64,000 nucleotides of DNA from Artemisia argyi (GCA_030686995.1 CM060709.1:308178857-308242856), one strand, 5' to 3'; positions 34,679 through 47,364 are shown, counted from the stretch's first letter. Program-made: numbers and translations. Notes: a model not told the origin generated them from the letters alone.

Positions 34679-35031
34679 TGTTAGGACCCGATTTGAGATG
34701 GGTTAGTCTCCCAAGAAGCTAAGAAGAGAAAGAACACTTTGGAGCAATTTTCTGATATATTTCATAATCCAAATACAATGCATTTAAATACTAATGAGAA
34801 AGAGAAAATGCAGCCTAGTCTAAGGGGACGTGAAAGACAAAAGAGATTATGGGGTGAATGCCAATATGCTTCCTACTTCTACGTGCATGCATGCTTAACT
34901 TGAGGAGAAATGGTAAACAACTGGTAACTGCTTTGACTTGGCTCTATTCCAAGTAGCGGATGGGCGTCTTGATGGTGCGCTTGGGCCTGAGTGGCTGTTG
35001 GGCTGCGTGTGTAGTGGGCTCGTTTGTATCA
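34679..35031 (-). repeat. 3' LTR of the gypsy element
   Basis: On the + strand TGTTAGGACCCGATTTGAGA...GTTTGTATCA; same length as the partner at 44787-45139. Confidence 0.92.
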
Positions 35032-35046
35032 ATTCCCTCCTGCTCC
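35032..35046 (-). promoter_or_regulatory. polypurine tract of the gypsy element
   Basis: On the minus strand GGAGCAGGAGGGAAT sits directly before the 3' LTR. Confidence 0.75.
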
Positions 35047-37302
35047 AAAGCGGACTCGTCCTCGTGTCCGATAAAATCTGGAAAACGAGTTGTAATTTCT
35101 TGTTGTTTCTCCTAGGTAGCCTCTGATATATCATGGTTGTTCCATTTGATTATTAGCTCTGTATCGATTCCTACTTTCCGTTTTTGAAGGACACTCTTCT
35201 GGTTGTGGTTCATAAGATGGGGCATCCGTTAGCCATTCGCTCGGGAACTCATTCGATACATGGAATACCGGATGCACTCGAGATGCAGTTGGTAGCGGTA
35301 ATCGATAAGCCACAGGTCCAATCTTCTCTAAAATGCGATAAGGTCCAAAAAAACGTTTCGAAAGCTTCTGATTTTCTCTGGATTGGACTGATGTTTGATG
35401 ATAGTTACGAAGGCGGAGGTAGACAAGGTCGCCCACTTGAAACTGTTTTTCCATTATGCTCTTGTTGGCCTGTTTGATCATGCATTTTTGAGTTTTTTCC
35501 AATGCTATTTTCAGGAGTGTTATCAGGCGTTGGTGTTTCAGTAATGATGCATCGATTGAAGCAGTTTGGTTGGTGCCTGGTTTTTACTCGTGAATGGTTG
35601 TTGCGTCACGTCCATACATAGTTTTGAAAGGGGTCATTTGAATGGAAGAGTGGAAGGTGGTGTTGTACCAAAATTCTGCTAAATAAAGGTATCGATTCCA
35701 TGTGCGTGGTTCGTCGTGAACGAATGCGCGGAGGTATGATTCGAGCCAATGATTGAAAACTTCAGTTTGGACGTCGTTCTGTGGGTGGTAAGCACTTGAG
35801 TGGCGTAGTTTGGTGCCCAATTGTTTAAATAATTGGGTCCAAAAATGGCTCAAAAAGATGGGGTCTTGATCAGATGTGATGGAAGTGGGTAAGCCATGGA
35901 GCCGGTATATATCTTTGAGGAATGTAAAGGCTAGTGAGGTGGCTGTGTATTTAGTGGGTAAGGAAATAAAGTGGGCAAATTTCGAAAGACGATCGACTAT
36001 GATCCAAATGGCCGTTTTCCTGTTGGAAGGTGGAAGGTGGGTGATGAAGTCCCTTGTTATGTCGCACCAAGGTTGTGATGGGATCGAGAGTGGTTGGAGT
36101 AACCCGTAGGATTTGTGTGTGAGGTATTTGGTGGATTGACAAATGGAGCACTTCTTGATGAAATCGGTGACATCTTGTTTGAGAGAAGGCCAATAAAATG
36201 ATGGCAACATGCGTCTAAAATTTGCTTGGATTCCCGAATGCCCTCCTTGCGTTGAAGTGTGAAATTCATGCAAAAGTAAAAGACGAAGATGGGGAATGTT
36301 AGGTATAAAAAGGTAGCCTTGGACATAGACCAATCTGTCGTGATGTGTGTGTTGTGGTAGTGATTGTAGGTTTTGGTCCAATTGTTGAATCAACTTCTGC
36401 CCCTCGGAATTCTCCCGGTAATAGGTTCGAAGGTCATCTAGCCATGTAGCTGTTGGGTTTGAAATAGCCATGATTGTGGCTGGCTCCTGTCGGCTTAGGA
36501 CATCCGCAACCAGATTTTCCTTGCCGGGTTTGTAGTGTAGCTTGAAATCGTAACCCAATAGCTTTGTTAACCACTTGTGTTGTTCCGGGAGGAATTGGCG
36601 CCATTTTTTGATTGCTGTGGTGATCGGTGTATACTCTGAACTTGCGTCCCAAGAGGTATTGGCGCCATTTTTTGATTGCTTCTGTAGTTGTGTATAATTC
36701 ACGGATATAGGTGGAGTTACCTTGCATTCAATCGCATACTTTCTTGCTAAGAATGAGATGGGTCTGTCGTGTTGCGATAGAACTGCTCCAATTGCAACGC
36801 CCGAAGCATCTGTTGTGAGATCGAATGGCTCGGTGAAGTTGGGTAAGGCTAGGGTAATTAGTTGACTTTCTTGAGACTTTTGAAAACATTGGCAGCGGCG
36901 TCGTTCCATGCGAAAGCCGACTTTTTCAGTATATCCGTCAAGGGGGAGGCTATGTGAGCGTACGTCGGCACAAATCTTATATAATACCCTGTTAACCCTA
37001 AAAAAGCTCTAAGGGTTGTGACTATTGTTGGAGTGGGCCAGGCCTGGATTGCTTTTAATTTATCTGGGTCAGCTTGCACACCTTTGGCGGAGATGATGTG
37101 GCCCAAAAAGGGAATTGATGTAGCAGCGAACAAACATTTGGAGGCCTTGGCGTGAAAGTTGTTATCGACAAGGGTTTGGAATAAAAAACGGAGGTGTCCG
37201 TAATGTGTCTCCAGCGAATCACTGTATACCAATATATCATCGAAGAAAACAAGTACGAATTTTAGCAAAACTGGCCGAAAGAGATCGTTCATAGCGGACT
37301 GG
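35047..37302 (-). pseudogene. pol: gypsy pol, 3' part: RT end, RNase H, integrase, chromodomain
   Basis: The segment resumes inside reverse transcriptase with the FVLVFFDDILVYS catalytic motif (YVDD-type, here FFDD) and GHIIS. It changes frame near 36870 and continues through RNase H (DLTTDASGVAIGAVL). Integrase has the zinc-binding HEFH...CSIC pattern and D, D and E at WCDITRDF, TSDQDP and NDVQTE. A TAA at 35586-35584 interrupts the frame after integrase. The C-terminal region (VYLRLRNYHQTSV) runs on to a chromodomain remnant in another frame around 35156-35050 (LIIKWNN, SEAT, then a stop where Trp is expected). A TTGGCGCCATTTTTTGATTG segment is present twice (about 36595 and 36656), a local duplication in RNase H. 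Confidence 0.85.
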
Positions 37303-40300
37303 TGATGAGGCAAAAAATGAACCACTTTTAGGGGGTCATTTAAACCCGGAATTGAATTTATTTGTTCAAATATTGCCCTAAATCGTTCCTTTTGTGATTT
37401 TAGGTACTTTGGGAGTGAATTCTGAAAAAGAAGGCATTTTGGACGTTTTTGGAGCATAAAAGTGAAGAAAACGGCAAAGACTTAATTTTCCTTGCTGGGA
37501 ACAGTGGATGACGGCGTCAAGAAGAAAATCTTGATGGCGTTAAGAGTAAAAGTGGTGACGGCCCAGAGAGAACGTGACGGCGTCACCCAATGCCGTCACG
37601 TATTAACTTGTCAAAACTTGCGCGCGGAGTAGCTGATATTGTTTTGATCATAACTTTTGCATACGAACTCGGATTTAGGTGATTCAAAAGCCCACGCGAA
37701 GAGGACAAAAATATCTACAATTTGGTGAAAAAGGATTCTTGACGCCGTCACTCCTTAGAGGTGACACCGTCAGATCGGTGCGGACAGAAAACTGCCTATA
37801 AATATAACTTCATAACTTCATTATTTGTAAGCCCTAAACCCTAAGGTCGATTCCTGGGTTTAGGTAGATGTTTTTCCAGCAACTTAGAGGGTTTCAATCA
37901 CTCCATAAACATCATGTATTGGTTTGCTGATTCTATCTTAATTATGTTTTCCATTATCATTGTTGATTGCTCTTATTTGATGATGTTTTGCTAATTCACC
38001 TTGTGTCTACTTATGATTGTGTGAAACTTGTGTATAATTAATTAGATCTCATTGATTTCTTGTTGATATTTGTGTCTATCTCCATCAATGAGGGCTTGTT
38101 GATGTGTGTGTCTATCTCCATCAATTAAGGCGTGACAACTTCAATAGATCTAGTTGATTTAGTTTATAATTCTTGTTTCCTATTGATTCTTGTTTTGATT
38201 GAATGAATTCGATGTTAGGCTTAAGAAAACTGGCAGATCTCCATTGTGTAACTTGCTTGAACGTCTTAAGAAACATGAGCCGATGTGTACTAGGTTTTTA
38301 TGGTTGTATTTAATGCATGAGCGAATTCTAGTGATCCCATGTTAGGAGCTTCTTAGCCGGCTCGACATAGGAGTGAAGTAGGAGCTTATAGAATTGGGAA
38401 AGTAAGTACGCCACCCCATGAATGGTATTAAGGAATACAACCCGTCAATTAAAATAAGGTGTGACAATTCAATAGGTAGAATTGGATAGCTAGCAAGGAG
38501 TAACATATCATGGGTAGATGATGAGTGTGTAAATACTCATCATTTTTATCGTATCTGAACTGCCAAAACATCCAAAAACACTCAGAAATGCATCAAAATA
38601 CTGAAAATATCCCAAAAGTGTGTTTTATATGTTTTAGATGCAAAATGTTTAAAAACAAATGAAAAACGAACAAAGTTTGCATAATTGGCAGTTTCAGTCC
38701 CTCAAGTTTCAAACATTGATAAAACTAGTCCCTGAAGTTTTAAAATGAAAGAAAAGTCAACCCAAGGCATAGAAAAGTCAAATATTATAAAAAACGATCC
38801 TTGGGTGAAAAGTTTGAGAAAATTACACTTTTGGTCCCCAAGTTTTCAAAATTGGCAAAATCAGTCCCTGAGTATTTAAAAATTGAAATTTATAAAATAT
38901 ACCCTTGTACTATTCATATGTTGCAATTTTAATCCTTTTTGACAACTTGGAAAAATTACATTTCAACCCTTACATTTCGGCATTATTACAAGATTGGTCC
39001 TTGTTTTACAATTACAAACCAAACCGGACCCTTGCTTAATATATTAGCCCATAAACCAAACCAAACCCAAACACAAAACCTAATAATACTACTCCCCCTT
39101 TCCAGCCCACACCCAACCTTACCCTTCAAGCCCACTCAAACCACAGCCCACCAAAACCAAACCGTATACTAATACTACTCCCCCAACCTTTGACCTTCGT
39201 TGACCCCCACCTCTTCCACCTCACATCCCCACTATCTGCTACCAGCCAAGCCCTCCCCATCATCACCCTATACCTGTTTCACCTCTGAAACACTCAAACT
39301 CTCCCCCTTGCACTTCCAGACAAACACAAATCTCCAACTCTCCAACTGGCACCAATAATCAAGGAAAATGCCAAACTCCATTTTGGCGCCAATTTGCTCA
39401 AATGGTCAGGATTAAAAATTGTACATCCTACGGTCAAGATGATTGATGGGAAAGGCTCCAGTGGGTCCCACAAGCTCAAAAGATCAAAATATAAGATGAA
39501 GGAAGCAAGCAGAGGAGGGCAAGTAGTGTAGTAGTGTAGTTTTTAGTTTTTCTTGTCGTTTTTATTGTACTTTCTTTTTCAGTCTTGTTTTTAAGTTTAA
39601 AATTGTTGTAATCAGTTGTCTTAATGTTAAATGAACTCTATTTCATCAAAGTCCAGTCTTGTGTGTGAATTATTGGTTAGCATTTTTAAGCAAAATTGAC
39701 AATTCTGCTTAAATCTTGTTAATTGTTTTCAAACCTGTTTTAGTAAGTCCCTTTAAGCTTATTTATAAGTTTTTAGAAGCTTTCAAAGCTTTCCATTTAG
39801 TTCAGTCAGAAATCAAAAAAAATAATCAAAATTCACTCAAAAATCATGAAAAATTAAAAAACAAGTGTATAAGGAAGAAGAATGCTTGGAGTATGACTCA
39901 TCATGGATTGTGATGGTATAGAACCTCATGGAGGTATTAGGATGTGAGTTGTGCCCTGGTTACTTGGTTTACTCTGATTTCTACTTGTAAGCTTCATTTA
40001 CCATTTTCATGTATTTACTGTAGTATAGCTTAGTACTTGCTTTTACTCAAGTTTTTATGTTTGTTTAGGGTAATTAAGTGATAATTCAGCTTAATATCTT
40101 ATGTTTGTTAGTTAAATTTTCTAATTGCTCAACTTAGCTCAAAACTGCCTATTTTAACTAATTTTAGTAGATTAGATTTAGCTTGTTCAACTGCTGTTTT
40201 TTTTTGTCATTTTGGTCTTAATATAGTTCATTAAGCTTAACTCTTAAGTCTGCATAGAAACCTTGGCCTGAATCACATTTTCCCTTTGAAAACTTAAATC

Positions 40301-42659
40301 AGTTAGAGGTTATAGGGGTGTTTGGCATAAGCTGTTTCAGGATGTTCAATGTGGTTTTGGTTATGGTTTGCTGTTCCTATAACTCAAAATAGGTTGCCTT
40401 AGTTCATTTTAGTAAATAAATGCTAGTGTCATATGATCAGAAGTCAAATTCATGTGCCAAAATCATAGTTGAGATAACTGTTGGACAGCTAGGGTCCTTA
40501 AGCCTTAATTTTGTTGCATAATTATTTGTTCCAGCTTATTTAAGTCTTATTGTAGCTTAATTTATCAATTTCATTCACTAAGATAGGATTTAACTTCAAA
40601 TTAGTCAAAGCTTGCAATCAAAGAGAAAAGTCAAAAGTGCAAACTGTCAAAATAGGAAAGATTTCAATTGTATCTGTAGGGTTTGGTTCTGTTAAAACTA
40701 GATAAAAATTGGTGATTTGCAATCTCTGGTAGCCTGTTCTTAAATTTCAAAAAGAAATTTGGATTTTGAACCTTGTTTGCTTATTGAAAAGCTAGTCCAA
40801 AGTTGCATGTTTGGCCATCTCTTCCCCTGCATCAGCAGGTCCCATCACACTATCACCACCTTTGGTGGTGGCTGCAGCCCACCACCAAAGGTCCGACTAG
40901 GTTGTTCTTGGTTCCCTCAGCACACCACCTAGCTGGCTACCCAGTGCAACCTTAGTTTGAGTCTCAAGCTCTTTTGTGGGCCCTCTAGTTTAGCTGAATG
41001 TTTGTCCCATTTCTAGTGTGCAAACAACAAGTTTTAAGTGCTTATTTTGATCTAACAGCTTATTCTGTGGACCACTTTGTATGATTATAGCTTATTATTG
41101 TGAAAATAACTTGTTTACATCCAAAAGTTCCATTGTGGACCCCACATAAGCTCAATTGAGCTTATTTTCTAATTTGGTCAATGAAAGTCAACTGTCATAG
41201 CTTTTAGGCTCCATAGTGCTTATTTTTAACTTATAAAAAAGTTGTTTTCATAAAAGTTTGTTGTTTTTAGTTGTAAAATAGATTGGTAAAAGAAAAATCC
41301 AGAAAAAACAATTTTAATTTTAAGTGATAGTTTCTATTTAATGTAATTTAATTTTAATTTTCATTTTTAAATTTTTATTAAGTACTTAGCTATTTTATAT
41401 TTTTATTAAATTCCTATTATATTAAAGTATTTATAATAATTTTTTCAGATTTTTATTTTATCATTTAGTATTTATTAGAATTAATCTTAGTTTTATTAAT
41501 AATTAGTTTTAAATAGCATAATTAGTTTTAATTAAGTGAAACCTAGTTTTTATATTTTTCCTAGCTTTTATATAATGTAAAATAATTTTAGAAATTTTAT
41601 TAGAATTTTTACTGTTCATTTGCTATTTTTCTTAATTTAAAATAGTTTAATTAGGTAATTAATAGTTAATTAGTAATTAATTAATAGAAAATTCACAAAC
41701 AGACTAAAAGACTCATTTTTATTTTTTAAAGCTTGTTTTTAGTTATTTTATAATTTTAGAAATTTTATTTTCATTTTTCTAGTATTTAATTAGTATTAAA
41801 TTATATTTAAGTTGTTTAATATTAATAATTAGTAATAATTAGTAATTAATTAATATTAAATAATTAATTAGTGTAAAAATTTATTTTCTTTTTCTAAAAA
41901 TTTTCTTTTACCTTTAAGTTTGTAGAAAAAGTCATTTTCACCCCCTGGTGTTTTCAGATTTCCGTTTTCACTTTTTATTTTGTACGTTTACGTTTTATTT
42001 AAACGTGAACGTACGCGTTTTAAGTTTTAAACGTTTCTGGTTTTTCTGACTTTCCAGTCTTGTTAATATAGTGTATTTAAGCTATTTTCTTTTATATTCC
42101 AGTAGTGTAATCATCACAACTCATTTATACCCATTTTCGTCCAAATTCACCCGATCACAAACCGTTTTGATACCATCCACACCTCGTCGGGACATAACGA
42201 CCCGGGGAAACACTATACTTCCACGGAGCATTGGTTTAAGCTATTTGGCTATTATAGTTGACCATTCACAAGTGGTTGACCAATAATTATCTGACGGTTT
42301 AGCACCAATCAGTAGACATGCTTCACTTATCTTGTAGAACCTTAGTTTATTTTCTTGTTTATTAGTTTAATTAGTAGCTTTTGGGTTAGTTGATTAGCAA
42401 CTAATTCCACCCACTCTCCCAATACCCGAGATTTTTACTTGCTTTTCATAAAATATAAAAACATAAAAAGAATCATCCTTCACCTTTAGACCTAGTTAGA
42501 TTAATTTCAATCCTAACGACACTATTCCTAGCTGAACTATCAATCCCCCGGTACTTGTCACTATACTATACTACAACGATCAGGCACACTGCCTGGTGGG
42601 GGTTGTAAGCTTCTCAAGATCCCTCGAGAGGTAAAGCCTGGTGCAATCCTTACGCATCA
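37303..42659. mobile_element. 5.36-kb non-coding LTR-type insertion in the gypsy RT
   Basis: Begins TGATGAGGCAAAAAATG and ends TTACGCATCA; ACTGG is duplicated at 37298-37302 and 42660-42664, so the target was the reverse transcriptase gene. No gag, pol or env is recognisable. The part to 38518 has GACGGCGTCA motifs, a TATA-like CTATAAATATA (37796) and a CCCTAAACCCTAA leader, which remind me of Athila LTRs. From 38519 (TGATGAGTGTGTAAATACTC) the character changes: CCC-rich to 39500, then very AT-rich (41300-41900). It may be one long solo LTR or a large LARD, or two nested pieces; I could not find a repeated LTR pair. Confidence 0.6.
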
Positions 42660-42664
42660 ACTGG

Positions 42665-43145
42665 AATGTTGAAGGAGCGTTTGTGAGGCCAAACAGCATT
42701 ACACGGAATTCGTAATGGCCATCTATGGTTTGGAACGTCGTTTTGTGTATATCATTTGGGGATACCCGAATCTGATGATACCCTGCTCGAAGATCGATCT
42801 TGGAGAAAATCGTTGCGCCGTGGAACTCGTCGAGTAGTCCATCTACTATGGGTATCGGAAATCAATCCTTGATGGTGACAGCATTTAGGGCTCGGTAATC
42901 GACGCAGAATAGCCACGTTCCATCCTTCTTTTGCACTAATAAAACCGGGGAAGAGAATGGGCTTTGGCTCGGTTGTATCACTTCGTCTTGGAGCATTTCT
43001 TTGATGAGATTTGTCATTATCTCCTTTTGGTAATGAGGGTAGCGTTAGGGTTTTACATTGACGGGTTTGGTGTTTGGTAGTAGGGAATGTGGTGATCGTG
43101 AGGGCGATTAAGGGGAAGTCCGTGTGGCAGTTCAAAAAGAGGGCT
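42665..43145 (-). pseudogene. pol: gypsy pol, 5' part: start of reverse transcriptase
   Basis: After the gag-protease stop the reading frame carries PLNRPHDHH, then breaks. In a second frame it reads [45 protein letters not shown] and, past an in-frame TGA near 42860, [13 protein letters not shown] up to the FQ where the 5.36-kb insertion begins. These are RT motifs 1-4 of chromoviruses. At least one frameshift and two stops. Confidence 0.8.
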
Positions 43146-44759
43146 CTATTGTGTGAGTAAGGCATTGATGGTGGTGTCGGGGTGGTTTGTGGTGTTGATT
43201 GTAGTTGTTAGGGAAGGTTGATGGTGGAAGATCATGTTGTGTAGGGAAGCTACGGAGTTCCTTCGGATGAGCGAATTGAGGGAGCTAGGGGTGACGGGTA
43301 CGGCTAAAGGCTCACCTCGGATGGTGCATTGTTTTCCCTTAACAGTGCAGGACAATTGAGGGATGGAGAAGTCGGCTAGGATGGGTCCTAGTGAGCTTAA
43401 ACATGCAAGGCCAAGAATCACGTCGGCTCCTGCTACGTCGATTATAAACAGGGGTACATGGAATTGGGTTTTGTTAACTTCCAAAGGGGTGGTGGGTAAA
43501 AGAGCCTTACATTCTAGAAATTGGCCACTGCCGACCATGATTGGAAAAGGTGTAATATTGGTGGGTGTGATGGGTAATAGGGAGGCAATTCTTGGTTGGA
43601 TGATGTTATGAGTGCTCCCACAATCTATGAGGATAGTAACAGGTTGTCCGTGGATGTAACCTGTAACTCGAATTGCTCGTTGTGAATGCAATCCAAAATA
43701 CGCCGCATCCGATAGGGCAAGGAAGTGTGGGTTATGTGGGTTGGTTTGGTCCAGTGGGGCTGTGGTGGTATGGAGTGGGGATTCGAGATAGGAAATATTG
43801 AACTCTGGTCGCGGCTCGGTGTCACTATCCGTATCATTATCGGCTATAAGAAGGAACTGGGGTGGGCTACAAACGTGACCCGGGTGGAATTTTTCTGGGA
43901 ATCGGAAACATAAGCCCTCAGCTCGTCTCTTTTGCAGTGCTTCCGACGACAGTCGGGTAAAGGGTAAGGGTGGTGTGGATGGTGTTGGGGTTGGTAATAG
44001 TGATGTTGTTGGTTTTGGTGGGTTCGAAGCAAGTTTTGGCAGTTGTGAAATTGTTGATGAAGATGGGTTCTGGTAGGTACGTGTTGTGGGGAAGCGTGGC
44101 TTACCCAAGTTTATCTTGTCTTCGATTAGTTTGGCGAGTCCGTAGGCTTGTTGGAGGGATGTTGGGTGGTGGATGGCTATTTCGTTTTGGATATTGGCAC
44201 GAAGACCCGAGAAAAAACAGTTTAGTAAAGCTTCCGGCGAGAGACCAATGACAAAGTTGCTAATTCTCTCGAACTCGGTTTGATAGGCTGATACGGTGGA
44301 AGGTTTTTTTAGTTTAAATAATGTGGCCCGATGGTTTTCGTATGTGGAAGGTCCAAAACGGAGTTGGAGTGCTCGTGAAAATTCTTCCCAAGTACCAAGC
44401 AAGTGGTTATGCGCAAGATGTTTGTACCAACTTAGCGCGTTGCCGGTAAGGTAAAAACCAGTGAGTGTAACACGTTGGGCGGGTAAGATGGAGTAATACT
44501 CAAAGTAATTGTTAGCTTGGAAGATCCAATCTAACGGGTTTGAGCCGTCGAAATTTAGGAGAAATATTTTTGGTGGTCGTGGCTGGGTATGTGGTGGTGG
44601 TGGTGGTGGCAACGGTGGTGGTGGGGGTGGGAGTGGGGGTGGCGGTTGGGCTTGGAGGAGGTGTGTCATGAGGGTATCAAATTTTGTGTTTAGGGCGGTT
44701 ATTTGGTCTTGTAAACTTGTTTGTTGATCGTCGTTTGATGTGTCTTTACGTGGAGGCAC
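43146..44759 (-). pseudogene. gag: gypsy gag-protease ORF
   Basis: 537 codons. Order: short N-terminal coil, a proline run (residues 40-56), the retrotransposon Gag domain (PKIFLLNFDGSNPLDWI...TLFKLKK), a linker, a degenerate zinc knuckle CFRFPEKFHPGHVC in which the second Cys of the usual CX2C is Phe, and an aspartic protease with ILIDCGSTHNII, where Asp-Cys-Gly replaces the usual Asp-Ser/Thr-Gly. The first codon of the open frame is GTG (44759-44757), at the place where chromoviruses have ATG before PPR, so the start is also lost. The frame ends in TAG at 43148-43146, where RT should follow without a stop. Confidence 0.85.
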
Positions 44760-44786
44760 AGTGAGATCGATAATGAAAGCACCAAA
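44760..44786 (-). promoter_or_regulatory. primer-binding-site region of the gypsy element
   Basis: Directly after the 5' LTR on the minus strand the sequence reads TTTGGTGCTTTCATTATCGA. TGGTGCTTTCAT-type sites are common in plant Ty3 elements; I cannot name the tRNA. Confidence 0.45.
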
Positions 44787-45139
44787 TGTTAGGACCCGAT
44801 TTGAGATGGGTTAGTCTCCCAAGAAGCTAAGAAGAGAAAGAACACTTTAGAGCAATTTTATGGTATATTTCATAATCCAAATACAATGCACTTAAATACT
44901 AATGAGAAAGAGAAAATGCAGCCTAGTCTAAGGGGACGTGAAACACAAAAGAGATCATGGGGTGAATGCCAATATGCTTCCTACTTCTACGTGCATGCAT
45001 GCTTAACTTGAGGAGAAATGGTAAACAACTGGTAACTCCTTTGACTTGGCTCTATTCCAAGTAGCGTACGGGCGTCTTGATGGTGCGCTTGGGCCTGAGC
45101 GGCTGTTGGGCTGCCTGTGTAGTGGGCTCGTTTGTATCA
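44787..45139 (-). repeat. 5' LTR of the gypsy element
   Basis: Partner of 34679-35031. It ends at the CATAG target duplication. Confidence 0.92.
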
Positions 45140-45305
45140 CATAGTTATGAAAATTTCTCTATATACAAAGCATATATGTAATTATTATTTATATCTATAA
45201 GCACGTCGAATGAAATACTAAGGGGATGCTTGGTCGATGGTTTTGAAGCATGAGTAATGGGAAAGAGAATGAAAAACGATGTTAGGTTAAGTACAATATA
45301 ATTAA

Positions 45306-45599
45306 GGGAAAATTTCGAAAATAAAACAGTCGCTCTTGTGTATATCACTTTATACCCTCTTTATTTTCAAAAAAATCCAAAATATACCGAGGGCGACTCA
45401 TTTTTTAAGCAACTCGTGTCTACGATGGACACGTGTCCTTAATAAATCGAATAAAGATTAATTCACGTATCATAAGTAGACACTTGTTGGCTTATGATTG
45501 TGTTGTACAAGTTGCCCGGTCTATTTTGGACTTTTTGAAAATATATAATCTATAAAACGATATGCGGTAGGTTTACTTGTCTACTTTCGGAATTACCCC
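45306..45599. mobile_element. MULE-type MITE with 9-bp target duplication
   Basis: TATAATTAA stands on both sides (45297-45305 and 45600-45608). The ends GGGAAAATTTCG and the complemented GGGGTAATTCCG continue into a loose inverted repeat of about 95 bp (TTTTCAAAAA(A)(A)(G/A)TCCAAAATA). A 9-bp duplication is the mark of Mutator-like elements. Confidence 0.7.
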
Positions 45600-45608
45600 T
45601 ATAATTAA

Positions 45609-46230
45609 TCATTCTTTAGTATTGAACCATACTCCGTTACGGCATTACCCACAATTTTGAGGGTAACCCGTTCCTCTCCTTTTTTCCAACTGCCACAAAA
45701 AACTCCACCTCATTTTTGTATTTTATCTTTTCAGTTTATGTTTATGGCACTCATCTTCGAGATTGTGAAGGTTCTATTTGTTGATTTCTTGAATATGCTC
45801 AAGTCGTTGCAAATTTTACTAATAATTTATTGTTATTCATGTTTTTTTTTTCTCTTTTTACTTGACTTGATTTCAAATATCTAATATGTTGTGATTACTA
45901 ATCAAATGCATTATCAGTGATCATGGGTAAAGAACACATTCACATTTTGATAGCTAACTCATGGACCATTGTCCAAACTCGCCTTTTTTTCTTTATATGA
46001 TATTGAGAAAAGTTAATAAGTTTTTGTTGCATACTGAAGGACTAATCTCCATCAATTATTTAGTTTAATCTAATTGTGGAGATTAATTTAATATTTAAGT
46101 TGTTCAACCTTTTTTTTTCTTGTCTTTCTTATATTTCTTATTTTCTTGTTTTTCTTATTTATTCGTGTATACTAAAAATATTTTTTTAAAACGGCAAATA
46201 ATTATCTCACAATAAAAAAATAAAAAAATA
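45609..46230. other. intergenic, no gene seen
   Basis: AT-rich sequence between the MITE and a palindromic minisatellite. The 75-codon ORF at 45657-45884 has no support. Confidence 0.4.
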
Positions 46231-46800
46231 ATAAAAAAAAAACAGTGTTTTTATATGTTTTCGGCCACTTTCATACATTTTCGTCCGTTTTCATACGTTT
46301 TCGTCCATTTTCATACATTCTTATCCGTTTTCATACGTTTTCGTTCGTTTTCGGCTGTTTTCGTCCATTTTTATATGTTTCGTCCATTTTTATACTTTTT
46401 TTCGTCCATTTAATATGTTTTCATCCGTTTTCATACGTTGTGTCCGTCTCATCCGTTTTCGTCTGTTTTCATACATTTTCAGACGTTTCCCTACGTATAA
46501 AAACGGACGAAAATTTATGAAAAAAGAACAAGATGAAAACAGACAAAAACGTAAGAAAACAGACGAAAACACATGAAAAATATACGAAAACTTATGAAAA
46601 CGGACGAAAACGCATGAAAATGACCGAAAATGTATGAAAGTGGACGAAAACATATGAAAACGTATGAAAACGGACGAAAACAGTCGAAAACGGATGAAAA
46701 TGTATGAAAACTAACGGAAATGAATGAAAAGAGACTAAAACTAAAACGTATAAAAACATATGAAAACATATGAAAATGGAAGAAAACGTACAAAAAATTA
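46231..46800. repeat. palindromic minisatellite
   Basis: The left half is built from degenerate units of about 20 bp of the form TTTTCATACGTTTTCGTCCG. The right half consists of the same unit in the opposite orientation (CGGACGAAAACGTATGAAAA), with the turn near 46495. The ORFs on both strands that read HFHTFSSVF-like repeats are artefacts of this array. Confidence 0.85.
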
Positions 46801-47183
46801 AAAATAAAAAGATAAAAAAAATAAATAAATAAAAAAATAACTATTAATTGCAATTTCGGCAAAATTTGACACCTCTACACATACTGAGGAGTGGTTGGGT
46901 GAGTTTTGAGTAAATTTACACTTTTAGTCCTTCCATATTTTTTTAATCTTAAATCTTGTTTTTTTAATCAAATAAAATAAACGGTCTAGATTTATCCTTC
47001 GGTTTCTATTAAAATAAGAGTTTGCAAAATAACTCACCTAGACTAAAAAGACCAGAAATTGATTAAAAAAAAAAAAAAAAAAAAAAAATTGTATTATAAT
47101 GTAAACAGAGAGATCCAAAGAGTATTGATTGTAGAAAGTGGGTCGAGTCCTAATAACACAACCCCCATTAACCTAAAATCAAT

Positions 47184-47355
47184 AGGAGGTGATTTGCACA
47201 CTTTCAAAAATGATTGGCACACTCAAATTTTGAGTGTGTTGACATTTATACTCTTACAGGATAAGAATAAGTCCAAACAATGTGAGGGTATAAATGTCAA
47301 CACACTCAAAATTTGAGTGTGCCAATCATTTTTGAGAGTGTGCAAATCACTTCCC
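47184..47355. mobile_element. 172-bp MULE-type MITE, nearly all inverted repeat
   Basis: AAAATCAAT is duplicated at 47175-47183 and 47356-47364. The arms (AGTGATTTGCACACT on the right, complemented, then CAAAAATGATTGGCACACTC and AAATTTTGAGTGTGTTGACA) match over about 70 bp with few differences. Confidence 0.85.
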
Positions 47356-47364
47356 AAAATCAAT

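Larger units (their letters stand above)
34679..45139 (-). mobile_element. decayed Ty3/gypsy chromovirus (Reina-like) with nested insertion
   Basis: Two 353-bp LTRs (34679-35031 and 44787-45139) are flanked by the 5-bp duplication CATAG (34674-34678 and 45140-45144). On the minus strand the order is 5' LTR, gag-protease, reverse transcriptase, RNase H, integrase, a chromodomain remnant, polypurine tract, 3' LTR. Without the 5.36-kb insertion at 37303-42659 the element is about 5.1 kb, the usual size of Reina chromoviruses. Counted by eye, the LTRs differ at about 11 positions, so the insertion is not recent. Several stops and frame changes show it is dead. Confidence 0.9.

Noticed and set aside
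35951..36326. Overlapping minus-strand ORFs in the integrase region
   Set aside because: Other-frame shadows of the gypsy integrase.
46245..46862. Phe/Ser-rich repeat proteins on both strands
   Set aside because: Translations of the palindromic minisatellite.
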